Positions 7,612 through 16,023 of a stretch of DNA of 39,474 nt are shown here, in pieces (the stretch's first letter is position 1; each line of letters starts with the position of its first letter). The DNA comes from Clostridium tepidum (GTDB lineage: Bacteria > Bacillota > Clostridia > Clostridiales > Clostridiaceae): assembly GCF_002008345.1 (NCBI RefSeq), contig NZ_MRAE01000027.1:1-39474 (forward strand), in the 5' to 3' direction. The position numbers and the translations under genes were made by a program. Under the pieces are notes generated by a model. The model did no database searches and was not told the DNA's origin. It saw nothing but the letters and a program-made list of their open reading frames with translations.

Positions 7612-7735
7612 TTTCTAGGGTTCCGCAATTTATATTTGGCAGGTCCGAGAGAAAACGCACAGTTAACTGTGTACACGGAAGGATAAAAGCCTGGGAGATA
7701 TTTTCATAATATTTCTTTGGGCTTTTTATTTTACT
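7612..7735 (+). promoter_or_regulatory. Guanidine-I (ykkC) riboswitch with terminator
   Basis: The conserved ykkC aptamer words are present in order: CTAGGGTTCCG (7615-7625), GGTCCGAGAGAAAAC (7652 onward), and ACACGGAAGGATAAAAGCC then GGGAGA (to about 7698). The last part overlaps a stem pairing GCCTGGGAGATATT with AATATTTCTTTGGGC, followed by a T run at 7731-7736, the expected ligand-controlled terminator. The switch would turn on the downstream gdx gene when guanidinium is bound. That gene is dead here, so the switch may now serve the B3/4 gene at 8226 or nothing. Confidence 0.95.
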
Positions 7736-7801
7736 TATTTTGAAATATTGCTATGAGATATTATTATGGTGAATGCAAATACTTATCTTGGGGGACTAAT
7801 T

Positions 7802-8122
7802 ATGAAGTGGTTTTACTTAGTGGCAGCAGGAATTTTTAAAGTATGGTGGGCAGAGGGATTAAAGTATTCACAAGGATTTACAAAAATAATATCCAGCATA
7901 TTAACTTTGATAGGAATGGTTGCAAGTTTTTATTTTTTATCATTGTCTTTATAAAATTTCCCAATAGGTACTGCATATGCAATTTGGACAGGAATAGGAA
8001 CAATTGGTACAGTGTTATTAGGTATTATTTTGTTTAAGGAACCTATTGATATGATGCGTATAGTTCGTATAGTATTAATAGTTGGTGGAATCATTGGTTT
8101 GGAATTAATATCAATTGAATAA
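7802..8122 (+). pseudogene. gdx: Inactivated SMR guanidinium exporter (Gdx/SugE)
   Basis: Read through one stop, this frame gives 106 codons, the normal length for Gdx, with hallmark blocks [13 protein letters not shown] and FPIGTAYAIWTGIG. Two defects are visible. Codon 13, the essential proton- and guanidinium-coupling Glu of the family (Glu13 in Gdx-Clo), is AAA (Lys). Codon 51 is TAA (7952-7954) in the place where homologues have a Lys, explained by one AAA to TAA change. The rest of the frame is intact. The riboswitch just upstream is conserved, so the protein died before its regulator decayed. Stop-codon suppression would still leave the E13K change. Confidence 0.92.
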
Positions 8123-8225
8123 TCATTGACGCTAATATAAAAAATGACTGATTCATTATACTATACAAATAAGTAAATCAGGCAAAAATGAAAACTATCT
8201 TAAATAATATTGAGGAGGTATTCAA

Positions 8226-8933
8226 ATGAAAAAATTTATTATTGAGGATGATTTTTTAGGAGTATTCCCTAATGCAAAGATTGGAGTTGTAATTTGTCAT
8301 GGCATAGATAATTCCATAAAAGATAAAGAGCAATATGAAGAAATGATTTTAAAGGCAGAAAAGGAAGCATTAAAGTATCTACAGAATGCAGAATTTAGTA
8401 AAAATTCAGTAATAAAAGTATGGAGAGAAGCATTCCAAAAATTTAAAACAAAGAAAGGTGCAAGGTCATCCATAGAAGCATTACTAAAGAGAGTTCATAA
8501 TGGCAATCATATAGGAACTATTAATCCACTTGTGGATATTTACAACTCTATTTCATTAAGGTATGCATTACCTTGTGGCGGTGAAGATATAGACAAATTT
8601 GTTGGTGATATAAGATTAACTAAGGCTGTTGGAAATGAGGAATTTATTCCATTGGGAACCGAAGAGAACTCGTCTCCATATGAAGGGGAAATAGTCTACA
8701 AAGATGATAAAGGTGCAATTTGCAGATGCTGGAACTGGCGTGAAGCAATAAGAACAATGCTTACTGAAAATACGACTAATGCTTTCTTATGTATTGAATT
8801 AGTAGACGAAACTAGAGTAGTAGAATTTGAGAATGCATTAAAAGATTTGGCAAAATCAGTAGAAAATAATTTAGGTGGAACAAGTAAAATTTCAGTTTTA
8901 GATATAAATAATAAGGAAATAGTAATAGAGTAA
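8226..8933 (+). CDS. B3/4 (tRNA-binding) domain protein
   Basis: A 235-residue protein matching the stand-alone B3/4 domain family, related to the B3/B4 editing-like domain of phenylalanyl-tRNA synthetase beta: residues about 65-210 with NPLVDIYNSISLRYALPCGG, then IPLG and ICRCWNWREA. GAGGAGG precedes the ATG at normal spacing. These proteins are thought to act on misacylated tRNA or amino-acid derivatives, but the substrate is not established. It is followed after 16 bases by a radical SAM gene, so the two are probably one operon. The upstream riboswitch could in principle reach it, since no terminator is seen between 8122 and 8226. Confidence 0.88.
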   Translation: MKKFIIEDDFLGVFPNAKIGVVICHGIDNSIKDKEQYEEMILKAEKEALKYLQNAEFSKNSVIKVWREAFQKFKTKKGARSSIEALLKRVHNGNHIGTINPLVDIYNSISLRYALPCGGEDIDKFVGDIRLTKAVGNEEFIPLGTEENSSPYEGEIVYKDDKGAICRCWNWREAIRTMLTENTTNAFLCIELVDETRVVEFENALKDLAKSVENNLGGTSKISVLDINNKEIVIE

Positions 8934-8949
8934 ATTAGGGGGTATAGGA

Positions 8950-9639
8950 ATGAACGTTTTTAGTTATAAAGATATTTATATTGAAGATGGTAAAAGGGTG
9001 TTAGAAGTAAATATCCTGCCTGAAAAGTATTGTAACTTTGATTGTATATTCTGTCCTATTGGAAGGTCGTATAATAAAGTAGACACACAGCAGTCCTTTG
9101 ATGAAATAGATGATTCATTAAATGAACTAGAAAGTATGATAGAAAATAATAATGTTGATTTAGTTTTTATTAACTCAAAAGGAGAAGCCCTTGTAAACAG
9201 TAGAATTAGTGATATCATTGACTTAATCAAAAGTAAGGGAGTACCTGTAAGGCTGTTATCTAACGGCTATTTATTGGGTAGAAAAGAATATATGCAAATA
9301 GCCAATAAATGTGATGAAGTTATTGGAGAGATAAAGGCAATTTCAGAAGAAGATTTTCAAAAAATCCAAAGACCAATTGAAGGATATACACTAAAAGAAT
9401 ATATTTCAAATATGATTCTATTTAATAAACAATATAAAGGAAAATTTATTTTAGAAGTAACAATTATTAAAGGCTATAATGATACAGAGGAATCTGTTAA
9501 TAAGATAAAAAATATTATTAATGAAATATCTCCAGACAAGGTAATTGTTGAAAGAATGAATGATGAAAGATTTAAGAAAAAACTTGGTATATCCGATGAA
9601 AGGTTTGATGAAATTTCAAAAGCATTACAAAATATTTAA
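8950..9639 (+). CDS. Radical SAM protein
   Basis: A 229-residue enzyme with the radical SAM cluster motif CNFDCIFC (Cys-x3-Cys-x2-Cys) at residues about 28-35, followed by an NSKGEALVN segment (a GGE-like strand) and RLLSNG at the fourth strand. It is short and lacks an obvious SPASM or other auxiliary-cluster domain. The nearest look is the elongator-type or wyosine-like radical SAM group that keeps a CPIGR-type extension. The substrate is unknown. GGGGG precedes the ATG. It is probably co-transcribed with the B3/4 gene, which hints at a tRNA or amino-acid-related job (inference). Confidence 0.85.
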   Translation: MNVFSYKDIYIEDGKRVLEVNILPEKYCNFDCIFCPIGRSYNKVDTQQSFDEIDDSLNELESMIENNNVDLVFINSKGEALVNSRISDIIDLIKSKGVPVRLLSNGYLLGRKEYMQIANKCDEVIGEIKAISEEDFQKIQRPIEGYTLKEYISNMILFNKQYKGKFILEVTIIKGYNDTEESVNKIKNIINEISPDKVIVERMNDERFKKKLGISDERFDEISKALQNI

Positions 9640-9683
9640 CTTTAGTGAATAATATTCTCACAATGTGTATTAAGAGAGGTTAT

Positions 9684-10064
9684 ATGCATTTGCAGGGGGG
9701 TAATAGTCTGGCGAAGCATGAGTTTGGAATAATAGATTCTTTTGAAGAAAACAAGTGGTATAGCGAGTATGAGCCTGAAAAACATAATTGTATTTCTGTA
9801 AATGATGATTTAATAGAAGAATTAATTATAAAGTATAATGAAGAATTAATGGCGATAAAAACATATTTTCAGGTTACAACTCAGCCAGGAAACGGCTTGG
9901 ATTATTATGGGGTAACGCTCATCCCGCCAAAGTCACTTATACAATTTAGAGATGTTATTATCAAGGCAAATAGTCAATATCAATCCCAAGAACTTCAAGC
10001 CCTTATTGAAATGATAACTGATGCGATAAAAAAGGATAAATATTTAATTCACTATGGAATATAA
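9684..10064 (+). CDS. Conserved-type hypothetical protein
   Basis: About 126 residues, soluble. A HEFGIIDSFEENKWY block near the start, then SEYEPEKHNCISVNDD and YYGVTLIPP, suggest a known clostridial or bacillar family of unknown function. The start is uncertain. ATG 9684 follows GAGAGG at 5 bases. A strong GGGGGG at 9695-9700 instead favours a CTG start at 9708, which would give the expected MAKHEFG-like beginning. A GTG at 9645 is also in frame. It lies 5 bases after the radical SAM stop if the longest start is used. Confidence 0.65.
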   Translation: MHLQGGNSLAKHEFGIIDSFEENKWYSEYEPEKHNCISVNDDLIEELIIKYNEELMAIKTYFQVTTQPGNGLDYYGVTLIPPKSLIQFRDVIIKANSQYQSQELQALIEMITDAIKKDKYLIHYGI

Positions 10065-10176
10065 GCAGTATTTACTGATAAGATATTGAAAGTTGATAAA
10101 GCAAATGTGAGGATTTATCGGATAAAAAAGTACTCTGTACATTGCGTATATTTTTGAACTTTATACAAAATAGGTA

Positions 10177-10207
10177 TTGACTATCACCTTAGGGGTTAGC
10201 CTATGAT
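10177..10207 (+). promoter_or_regulatory. MerR-type promoter with 19-bp spacer
   Basis: TTGACT (10177-10182) and TATGAT (10202-10207) are separated by 19 bp, the overlong spacer typical of promoters activated by MerR-family proteins. The spacer carries an imperfect dyad around CACCTTAGGGGTTAG. It lies directly in front of the merR-like gene, so autoregulation is likely. Confidence 0.75.
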
Positions 10208-10226
10208 AAATTATGAGGTGATACGA

Positions 10227-11111
10227 ATGTTAATTAAAGATGTTTGTAAAAAATGTAAATTGGCAAAAAAAGCAGTTGAATATTATGAGCAGCAGGGATT
10301 GATTTCTCCAGCGGTTGAGGATAATGGTTACCGAAATTATAGCGATGAAGATATTTCTGTATTAAAAGAAATTGGAACCTTAAGAAAATTAGGTATTAGC
10401 ATTGCTGATATCAAGAATATTCTTGCAAGTACCAATAAAGCCGCTGCTCTGGCAAAGTGCAAATATAAGATGGATTTAGAAGTTGAAAAAGCAATGGCTA
10501 AGAAAAAATGTTTAGAACAGTTGATGGATGATTATAATATTGACCAAGCAATTACCTATATTGAAGAAAACATTGAGAAGCATTTCACAATTAAAGAGAA
10601 ATTGTTGCAAGCATTTCCAGGAGGTTATGGAATGTATCTATGCATACATTTTGGACAGTTTCTTAATGGGAAAATTGATACTGAGGAAAAAGAAGAGGCA
10701 TATAATAAAATTGTTGATTACTTAGATACGGTTTCAAAAATAGAATTTCCGAAAGAATTGGAAGAATATTTGCTGCAAGGTCTTGGACAGTTGGAAAAGA
10801 TAGATATGCAGAGAATAAATTCATCTATAATAGATGCAGTAAACAATATAGATATATATTTAAAAGAAAATAAGGAAGATATTGGGAAATATTTGGAATA
10901 TAGAAATTCAGATGAATATAAAAAATCACCAGCCTGTAAAATGCAGCAATTATTATTGCAGTTTCAGCAAGAGAGCGGTTATTATGATATATTTATTGAA
11001 AATTTAAAAATATTGAGTGACTCATATAGAGAGTATCTTGAAAAACTCCAGGTAGCAAATAAAACATTTGTAGATAAATATCCTCAGATTGATAATATTT
11101 ATAAGTTGTAG
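10227..11111 (+). CDS. MerR-family transcriptional regulator
   Basis: A 294-residue protein. Residues 1-70 form the MerR winged helix (KKAVEYYEQQGLISP and NGYRNYSDEDISVLKEIGTL). A long dimerisation helix follows, and then a roughly 180-residue helical effector domain of unknown ligand. Start 10227 is used because GAGGTGAT precedes it and because the ATG at 10203 falls inside the promoter -10 element. The effector domain is larger than in metal-type MerR proteins and resembles multidrug- or small-molecule-sensing members. No target gene other than itself is evident; the adjacent small ORF at 11335 is the nearest downstream gene. Confidence 0.9.
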   Translation: MLIKDVCKKCKLAKKAVEYYEQQGLISPAVEDNGYRNYSDEDISVLKEIGTLRKLGISIADIKNILASTNKAAALAKCKYKMDLEVEKAMAKKKCLEQLMDDYNIDQAITYIEENIEKHFTIKEKLLQAFPGGYGMYLCIHFGQFLNGKIDTEEKEEAYNKIVDYLDTVSKIEFPKELEEYLLQGLGQLEKIDMQRINSSIIDAVNNIDIYLKENKEDIGKYLEYRNSDEYKKSPACKMQQLLLQFQQESGYYDIFIENLKILSDSYREYLEKLQVANKTFVDKYPQIDNIYKL

Positions 11112-11334
11112 TTATACAAGAATAACGATTATGATTAAAAAAGAAAGCACCAGCATTTGCTATATATATTAGTTTTTGAATGTTTATATATTTGTTTTTA
11201 CATAAGATATTTTGACAAGCAATTAAAGAGTGTAAAATGTATGCTTTTTACAATATTGCACAGAATCAAGAAAATATGCGAAAAGAGAAAACCGAAAGGA
11301 TTGTATAAGGAGATTATGAAAGGGAGTGAATAGA

Positions 11335-11499
11335 ATGGAAAAGAAATTGACGGCAGATGATTTAAAAAGAATCGCCGAAGAGACAAAACACCTTAATATA
11401 AAACCCTTGGAAGTAAAGATTCCTGAGAGCATTAAAAAATACGATAGAATTGAAATAGCAAAAGAGAGAAGTAGAAAAATTTTAGGAAGGGATTTCTAA
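11335..11499 (+). CDS. Small hypothetical protein (54 aa)
   Basis: A short ORF, too small for the usual cut-off, with a clear ribosome site (AAGGGAGTGAATAGA before the ATG). The product is soluble, highly charged and Lys/Glu-rich (begins MEKKLTADDLKRIAEE, ends GRDF). Its codon use looks like the neighbouring genes. I do not recognise it. Its size and charge would suit a small regulator or antitoxin, but no toxin partner is adjacent. Confidence 0.6.
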   Translation: MEKKLTADDLKRIAEETKHLNIKPLEVKIPESIKKYDRIEIAKERSRKILGRDF

Positions 11500-11880
11500 A
11501 AGAGGGCTACATCATCTTAAATTATATTATAAAATATAGATATAAGTAAAAGTGAATTATTATAAACTTCGATTTTAGAGTTTTTACTCGATTATAGGCG
11601 TGTCTTTATATAGGGATATTGTTAGCCAGAGTACCTTAGTTAGGTAACATTTAGGGCAAGAAGTCTTGGGAATCATAAATCTCAAGGCTTATTATTTTTG
11701 AAATTTTTTAGATTTTATCCTCGGACTCCAAGTGAAATTAAAGGAGGATTATTTTAGAAAAGTTACACCATCAATAGTTTTACTGATTGTGATAATTATT
11801 ACTCTTATATATTAATATAATAATTATAGTAGTGATAGATAACATTATAATCAACTTTTGTTACTATTGCATAACCATTA
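11500..11880. other. Gene-free stretch with a leader-like hairpin
   Basis: No gene is supported here. A terminator-like hairpin at 11661-11698 is preceded by 80 bases with several short pairings (GTTAGCC and TTAGGTAAC) that could be a structured leader, but I match it to no known riboswitch. An AAGGAGG at about 11742 precedes a broken frame encoding a short hydrophobic peptide with no start codon, probably a decayed small membrane protein. Confidence 0.4.
11661..11698 (+). terminator. Terminator-like hairpin
   Basis: AAGTCTTGGGA pairs imperfectly with TCTCAAGGCTT (to 11690), then an AT-rich ATTATTTTT tail. It could end transcription of the 11335 ORF or act as an attenuator. Confidence 0.55.
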
Positions 11881-11977
11881 AAATTCATATTAGAGATAAA
11901 AAAGTCATATCAAAAATGAAAAAGTTGTGTTAAAAATAATAAAGTCATGTTATGTGTAAGTAACAAATTCTAAAACC
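11881..11977 (+). repeat. Repeat array D (exact 20-bp periodicity)
   Basis: Cores at 11881, 11901, 11921 and 11941 are spaced exactly 20 bp, then a degenerate core at 11965. The end (AAATTC, then AAAACCTCGCA to 11983) matches the end of array C, but the terminator arm that should follow is cut off and replaced by the 3' end of a Uma2-type gene. This again marks a recombination or insertion edge. Confidence 0.7.
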
Positions 11978-11987
11978 TCGCATCTTA

Positions 11988-12544
11988 TCATTCTGAAAAA
12001 ATTTCTTTCAAGTGAATCTCAAGTTCATCAAAACTTGGAGATACTGCACTGTTACAACCATTATAAACGCCGTTCTGTTTGTATTCGCCTTCTTTTAAAA
12101 CATAGACTTCAATAGTTTTAAGTTTTGGGTTAACTATCCAATATTCTTTCACACCAAATTCCATATAAGTATTATATTTTCTTATTCTGTCATGACTTTG
12201 GTTGGAAGGGGAAATTATTTCAATAATTAAGATGGGTACACCATAATATGCGCTTTCCCTCAATCCTGCCTTATCACAGATTAACATCAAGCCACGCTGA
12301 ACCTTGAAATTCAAGGTCTTTTCTTTATTTATGAGCCATAAATCTAAAGGGGAGATAAACACTTCACAGGGTTTACCCCTAAAATAATTCCTGAATTCTG
12401 CTGCAATATTTAATAAAACCCGCTGGTGTTCTATTGATGGGAATGGAAGACAGATAACTTCGCCATTAAAGTATTCAAGTCTATTTCTCCTTTATCCATC
12501 TCTAAAAACTCTTCAAGGCTTACCGTTTTCGTTTTAGGAGACAT
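11988..12544 (-). pseudogene. Frameshifted Uma2-family (DUF820) putative endonuclease
   Basis: The gene starts at ATG 12544 after AAGGAAGTG and begins MSPKTKTVSLEEFLEM, typical of Uma2/DUF820 proteins. After GEI the frame is lost. The correct continuation (LEYFNGEVICLPFPSIEHQ) lies in another frame and continues as an open frame to 11988 with IEIISPSNQSHDRIRK and YGVKEYWIV-like blocks, the PD-(D/E)xK-type core of the family. One missing A in the GAAATAG run (about 12495) would explain the shift. Its downstream edge touches repeat array D. It may be a true pseudogene or a sequencing error. Confidence 0.78.
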
Positions 12545-12662
12545 ATTTTCACTTCCTTTTCAATAATATTTTACGCTATTCTATGGAGATAAAACAACAT
12601 ATTTGTCGGCAAATAGTCAACATATAGAAGTCCAAGAAGTCTTAAAGGGTACTAAAGTAATG

Positions 12663-12700
12663 AGGATTAAAGGATTTAGGAGAAAGTCACCTTTAATCCT
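12663..12700. terminator. Inverted repeat between divergent remnants
   Basis: A perfect 11-bp stem AGGATTAAAGG / CCTTTAATCCT (12663-12673 and 12690-12700). The T content after the stem is weak on both strands, so it is only a possible terminator for the minus-strand S23-like gene. Confidence 0.4.
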
Positions 12701-12743
12701 TATTGTATTAATGTTATGTCTCATTAAAATATGAATTGTCGTT

Positions 12744-13118
12744 TTATTCGGATTTCAGTCTCTTTATGTAACCATACAACATCCTGATTATTTCAACCAA
12801 TTTTGCATCTAAAGAATTATATTGTTCTTTGGAAATATATTTACTCTGATAAGCGGTTATGAGATGATTTCTGGTTTCGCCAGCACTTCCCAATGCTAGA
12901 TTAGCATGGTAAATCTCCCTTTTAATAAATAATTGTGTATTGCCTTCACTTATATTACTGGAAATACTTCTGCTACTTCTGATGATTTGGTCGACAAGTC
13001 GGTACTGCTCATAATTTGGAAAATCTTTAACCAATTCTGCTATTTCCTGTTCAAGAGCGTTTGCCTTCTGCCATACTTTAAGTGTTCTAAAATCTTTTAT
13101 AGTTAAATTTTCACTCAT
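12744..13118 (-). CDS. Four-helix-bundle protein (S23 / 23S rRNA intervening-sequence type)
   Basis: A 124-residue helical protein matching the S23-like four-helix-bundle family. Conserved blocks are FRTLKVWQKA, YRLVDQIIRSSRSISSNISEG, LGSAGETRNHL and the C-terminal LVEIIRMLYGYIKRL. The family was first seen inside 23S rRNA intervening sequences but is widespread in mobile DNA; its function is unknown. The start at 13118 is chosen over 13127 because AAAGGA then sits at a proper distance. It stands alone on the minus strand and looks complete. Confidence 0.9.
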   Translation of the reverse strand: MSENLTIKDFRTLKVWQKANALEQEIAELVKDFPNYEQYRLVDQIIRSSRSISSNISEGNTQLFIKREIYHANLALGSAGETRNHLITAYQSKYISKEQYNSLDAKLVEIIRMLYGYIKRLKSE

Positions 13119-13448
13119 AAAACTCATCCTTTCAAAAATTTTTCACATTATAAGGATTACTAGGAAATAAATCAAATTTTAATAAGGGATTTTTGTAATC
13201 TCTATAAGGTGAAAGGGTTTAGAAGAGCATACAGGGAATACACTTAATCCATAATCCGTATATCCTTTTTCTAGTATCCTAAAACGATTTTTGTCGCTTA
13301 AAAACTTATATAAACATTGTAGTTTCAGGGGGTCGAGGGATTTTACTAAATACATATATATTAATAGATGGAGTAGGGGGAAGGGGAAAGGATAAAGGAT
13401 AAAGGGAGTAAGGATTTAAAAGTACCATGGAACAATGATAAAAAATAC

Positions 13449-13478
13449 TTGACTCTAGATTGAATGGTTTAGTATAAA
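13449..13478 (+). promoter_or_regulatory. Probable promoter of parMR
   Basis: TTGACT (13449-13454), an 18-bp spacer and TATAAA (13473-13478). It is the best sigma-A-type match upstream of parM and faces it. Confidence 0.6.
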
Positions 13479-13553
13479 AGTAATCGTTCTCAAATAATAA
13501 GGCATTTCGCAATACCATGATTGAGAGCCTCCATACTAATTTTATTTATGTAC

Positions 13554-13582
13554 GCTTACCAATTCAGGTAAGCAATTTTTTT
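13554..13582 (+). terminator. Hairpin with T run in the parM leader
   Basis: GCTTACC (13554-13560) pairs with GGTAAGC (13567-13573), followed by seven T. It lies between the promoter and parM, so it is either an attenuator or a terminator insulating the par operon. Confidence 0.65.
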
Positions 13583-13661
13583 GAAGAAATACTTGAAAAT
13601 ATAAAAAATGATTTATTAAAAGAACTACAAAGAACTAAATTACAAGATTGGAGGAATTGTA

Positions 13662-14570
13662 ATGAGAAACAGGATTTTATTAGGCCTTGACAATGGAAAC
13701 AAGTGCACAAAAACAAGTGAAGGGTATATTAATGAGACAGGGTTCACTAAATCTAATGATGAACCAATCTCAACAAGCAATTTGTTAATTTATGAAGGTA
13801 AATTTTATAGTATCGGAGGCAATAGATTAAGTGTCCAAATGGACAAGACAGTTAATCAGGATGCTTTCATTTTGTCTTTGACTGCAATAGCGGATGCAAT
13901 AAGTAAAGCAGGAATAGAAGGCGAGGTGGACGTAATCCTGGGAGTAGGGCTTCCGATTGTCAGTTATGGAACTAATAAGAAAAAGTTCCGAGAATATTTT
14001 TTAAGGCGGAATATAAATTTCAATTTTAATAAAAAGGATTATTATATTAACATCATCGATTGCAGAGTGTATCCGCAGGGGTATTCTTCGTTAATTACGG
14101 TATTTAACAGTTATCGAAATCTGCTGTGCAATGTTATAGATATTGGTGGCTATACTGTTGATATCTTTAGAGTTGAGAACGGTATAATTGATACCACATC
14201 ATGCTACTCACTTCCCGATGGAATTATTACGTTAATTGCAAATGTTCAACAGGAACTATTGAAAGTGAACATCAGGCTTACTGAAAGTCAGGTACAGGAT
14301 ATAATAGCAGGCAAAGAACCAGTCATTTTTGAAGCAGATGTTAAAGGAGTAGTAGAAGTCATAGCAAAAGAGTATACAGAAAATTTACTAGCGAAAATCC
14401 AAGAGTATGGGTTTGAATTTCGTAACGCTACTGTTTTCACAGGTGGAGGAAGCATGCTGCTACAGAAATATATCGAAGAATCCAGCAGAGTAAAATATAC
14501 TGAGTTTCTTGACCAGTTTGCGAATGCACGTGGGTACAAGATTCTACTTGAACAGGAATTAAGAAGGTGA
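13662..14570 (+). CDS. parM: ParM/StbA-like actin ATPase for plasmid segregation
   Basis: A 302-residue actin-fold protein. Phosphate-1 motif LLGLDNGNKCTK is at residues about 6-17, phosphate-2 motif VIDIGGYTVD near 162-171, and the adenosine-binding FTGGGSMLL near 262-270. Length and motifs fit the plasmid ParM/Alp family, which polymerises into filaments that push sister plasmids apart. GAGGAATTG precedes the ATG. It is followed after 4 bases by a small DNA-binding-type gene in the ParR position. This pair is the best evidence that the circle is a plasmid. Confidence 0.93.
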   Translation: MRNRILLGLDNGNKCTKTSEGYINETGFTKSNDEPISTSNLLIYEGKFYSIGGNRLSVQMDKTVNQDAFILSLTAIADAISKAGIEGEVDVILGVGLPIVSYGTNKKKFREYFLRRNINFNFNKKDYYINIIDCRVYPQGYSSLITVFNSYRNLLCNVIDIGGYTVDIFRVENGIIDTTSCYSLPDGIITLIANVQQELLKVNIRLTESQVQDIIAGKEPVIFEADVKGVVEVIAKEYTENLLAKIQEYGFEFRNATVFTGGGSMLLQKYIEESSRVKYTEFLDQFANARGYKILLEQELRR

Positions 14571-14574
14571 TGCT

Positions 14575-14859
14575 ATGGCAACAAAACGGATAAACCTATC
14601 TTTTTCTATGAATAGGGAGGATGATGCTAAGGTATATAACATACTTTCTGCACAAAAATATAAGACAGATTATGTAATTAAAGCAGTGATAAGTTACGTG
14701 GAGAAAGGAGATAAGACTATTCTTGATAAGGAAAAAATTAAAGAGATTGTAAAGGAAGCCCTTCGTGAATGTGGCATAGACAGCATCAACTCAAATAAGG
14801 CTGAGAATAATGAGCAGAAACTTCCAAAGGAAATTTTCGATATGTTTAATAGCCTGTGA
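14575..14859 (+). CDS. parR: ParR-like centromere-binding protein
   Basis: A 94-residue protein. The N-terminal segment TKRINLSFSMNREDD followed by two helices (YNILSAQKYKTDYVIKAVISYV) fits a ribbon-helix-helix DNA-binding fold, and the charged C-terminal tail ends in EIFDMFNSL, suited to contacting the actin filament. AAGGTGAT precedes the ATG. It is tightly coupled to parM and followed by a terminator. Sequence similarity within ParR proteins is low, so the call rests on fold and position. Confidence 0.85.
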   Translation: MATKRINLSFSMNREDDAKVYNILSAQKYKTDYVIKAVISYVEKGDKTILDKEKIKEIVKEALRECGIDSINSNKAENNEQKLPKEIFDMFNSL

Positions 14860-14912
14860 AAAGCAAAGAAGAAATTAATAGTAGATATGATATTTAAGAT
14901 GTTCGATATGGA

Positions 14913-14941
14913 ACGGCAGATTTTTTAACTGCCGTTTTCTT
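14913..14941 (+). terminator. Terminator of the parMR operon
   Basis: ACGGCAG (14913-14919) pairs with CTGCCGT (14929-14935), flanked by T runs. Confidence 0.8.
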
Positions 14942-15049
14942 ATATTCTTAAAAAACTATTTACGGAATAAGGTAAAAAATTACCAATTTTGGAATTTAAG
15001 TATGCTATAATTATTTTAATATTAATTATTGTAAACTGGAGAGATAAGT

Positions 15050-15868
15050 ATGTTGAAAAAACTCTTTAGCATGTTTAACAAAAATAAGGAAAAGAATTCT
15101 CTACAGGTGCGTAAGGACAAATCTATAGAAGAAGTTAGTGCAGTGTCAAGACGGAAAGTTGATACAGTTAAAGAAAAGGTAGACGATGAAGTTTTTACTG
15201 TTGACTTTGTAAGTATCAGGGAAAGCGGTAAAACTATAAAAAAAGCAGAAGTTATTTTCCCTGCTAATAACCAATATATAATAATAAATGGAGAAAAAAT
15301 ATATTTTGATGCATATTATGTCCGAGATGAGGGCATGAGCAGTGATAATTTATATCATAGAATAGCGACCCCAGATTTTAAATTTTGGATTTTGCCTAAG
15401 GACTATAAAAAGTTTATGTCTATAGCAAATTACCGTCATAATATACTTATAGAAAACAGAAAGAAACGTGATGAATTCATAAAGGCTGATATCAATACCC
15501 CTTTTGAATATGACCCAATAGATGAAGATATATATAAGTGTTTTATTGCAAATAAATCTGGAATGTGTGATGCTATAGGCACATGGGAACAGTTTAGGAA
15601 AGTAGAAGAACAAATAGCAAAGATATGTGAAGAAAACAACGGAAAATATTTTAAAACACAGGCGAAGACTGCAAAATTTGCCATTATTTTTGATTACTCA
15701 AGAAGGACATATTCCAACATAACTAGTCTAAGAGAAAAGGGATATAAAGTAACAACCTTTGAAAAAGCACTCGAGTATTTCGGATTATCTCACATGTGGA
15801 ATATAAAAAGTATTAAAAAGATGGAAAATGAGTATAAAAAATTTATGAAGGAAAGGTATGGTAATTAA
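15050..15868 (+). CDS. Unknown 272-aa protein beside the partition genes
   Basis: I do not recognise the family. The first 40 residues are basic and probably disordered. The middle (residues 45-125) is rich in beta-type sequence. The last 100 residues begin CDAIGTWEQFRKVEEQIAK and contain KFAIIFDYSRRTYSNITSLR then VTTFEKALEYFGL, a pattern reminiscent of a BRCT domain (weak inference). It has its own TATAAT box at 15006-15011 and a good ribosome site (GGAGAG). It lies directly after parMR, a position where clostridial plasmids of the pCW3 type keep a replication gene, so it is a candidate replication or maintenance protein. Confidence 0.7.
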   Translation: MLKKLFSMFNKNKEKNSLQVRKDKSIEEVSAVSRRKVDTVKEKVDDEVFTVDFVSIRESGKTIKKAEVIFPANNQYIIINGEKIYFDAYYVRDEGMSSDNLYHRIATPDFKFWILPKDYKKFMSIANYRHNILIENRKKRDEFIKADINTPFEYDPIDEDIYKCFIANKSGMCDAIGTWEQFRKVEEQIAKICEENNGKYFKTQAKTAKFAIIFDYSRRTYSNITSLREKGYKVTTFEKALEYFGLSHMWNIKSIKKMENEYKKFMKERYGN

Positions 15869-16023
15869 AAGAACGTCTAGGTACTGGAATAAAAAGTAAG
15901 GAACTAAAAGGAACTTAATTTTTAAGGAGAATTGAAGCATCAAGGTTAACTCTTTACAAATAGAATTCAACGTGCTATCATTAGTTCAGGTATTCTGGGA
16001 TGTAGTTGGTAAATACGGAGTAG

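Larger units (their letters stand above)
13119..13661. other. Control region upstream of parM
   Basis: No gene is supported. It holds a purine-rich block near 13375-13410, the likely parM promoter (13449-13478), an inverted repeat with arms near 13492 and 13521, and a terminator-like hairpin (13554-13582). In ParM systems the centromere parC usually lies in this position; I see no clear tandem repeats here, so parC is not assigned. Confidence 0.5.

Noticed and set aside
11570..11700. Riboswitch in the leader-like sequence
   Set aside because: Several short pairings exist, but no known aptamer consensus could be matched and no intact gene follows.
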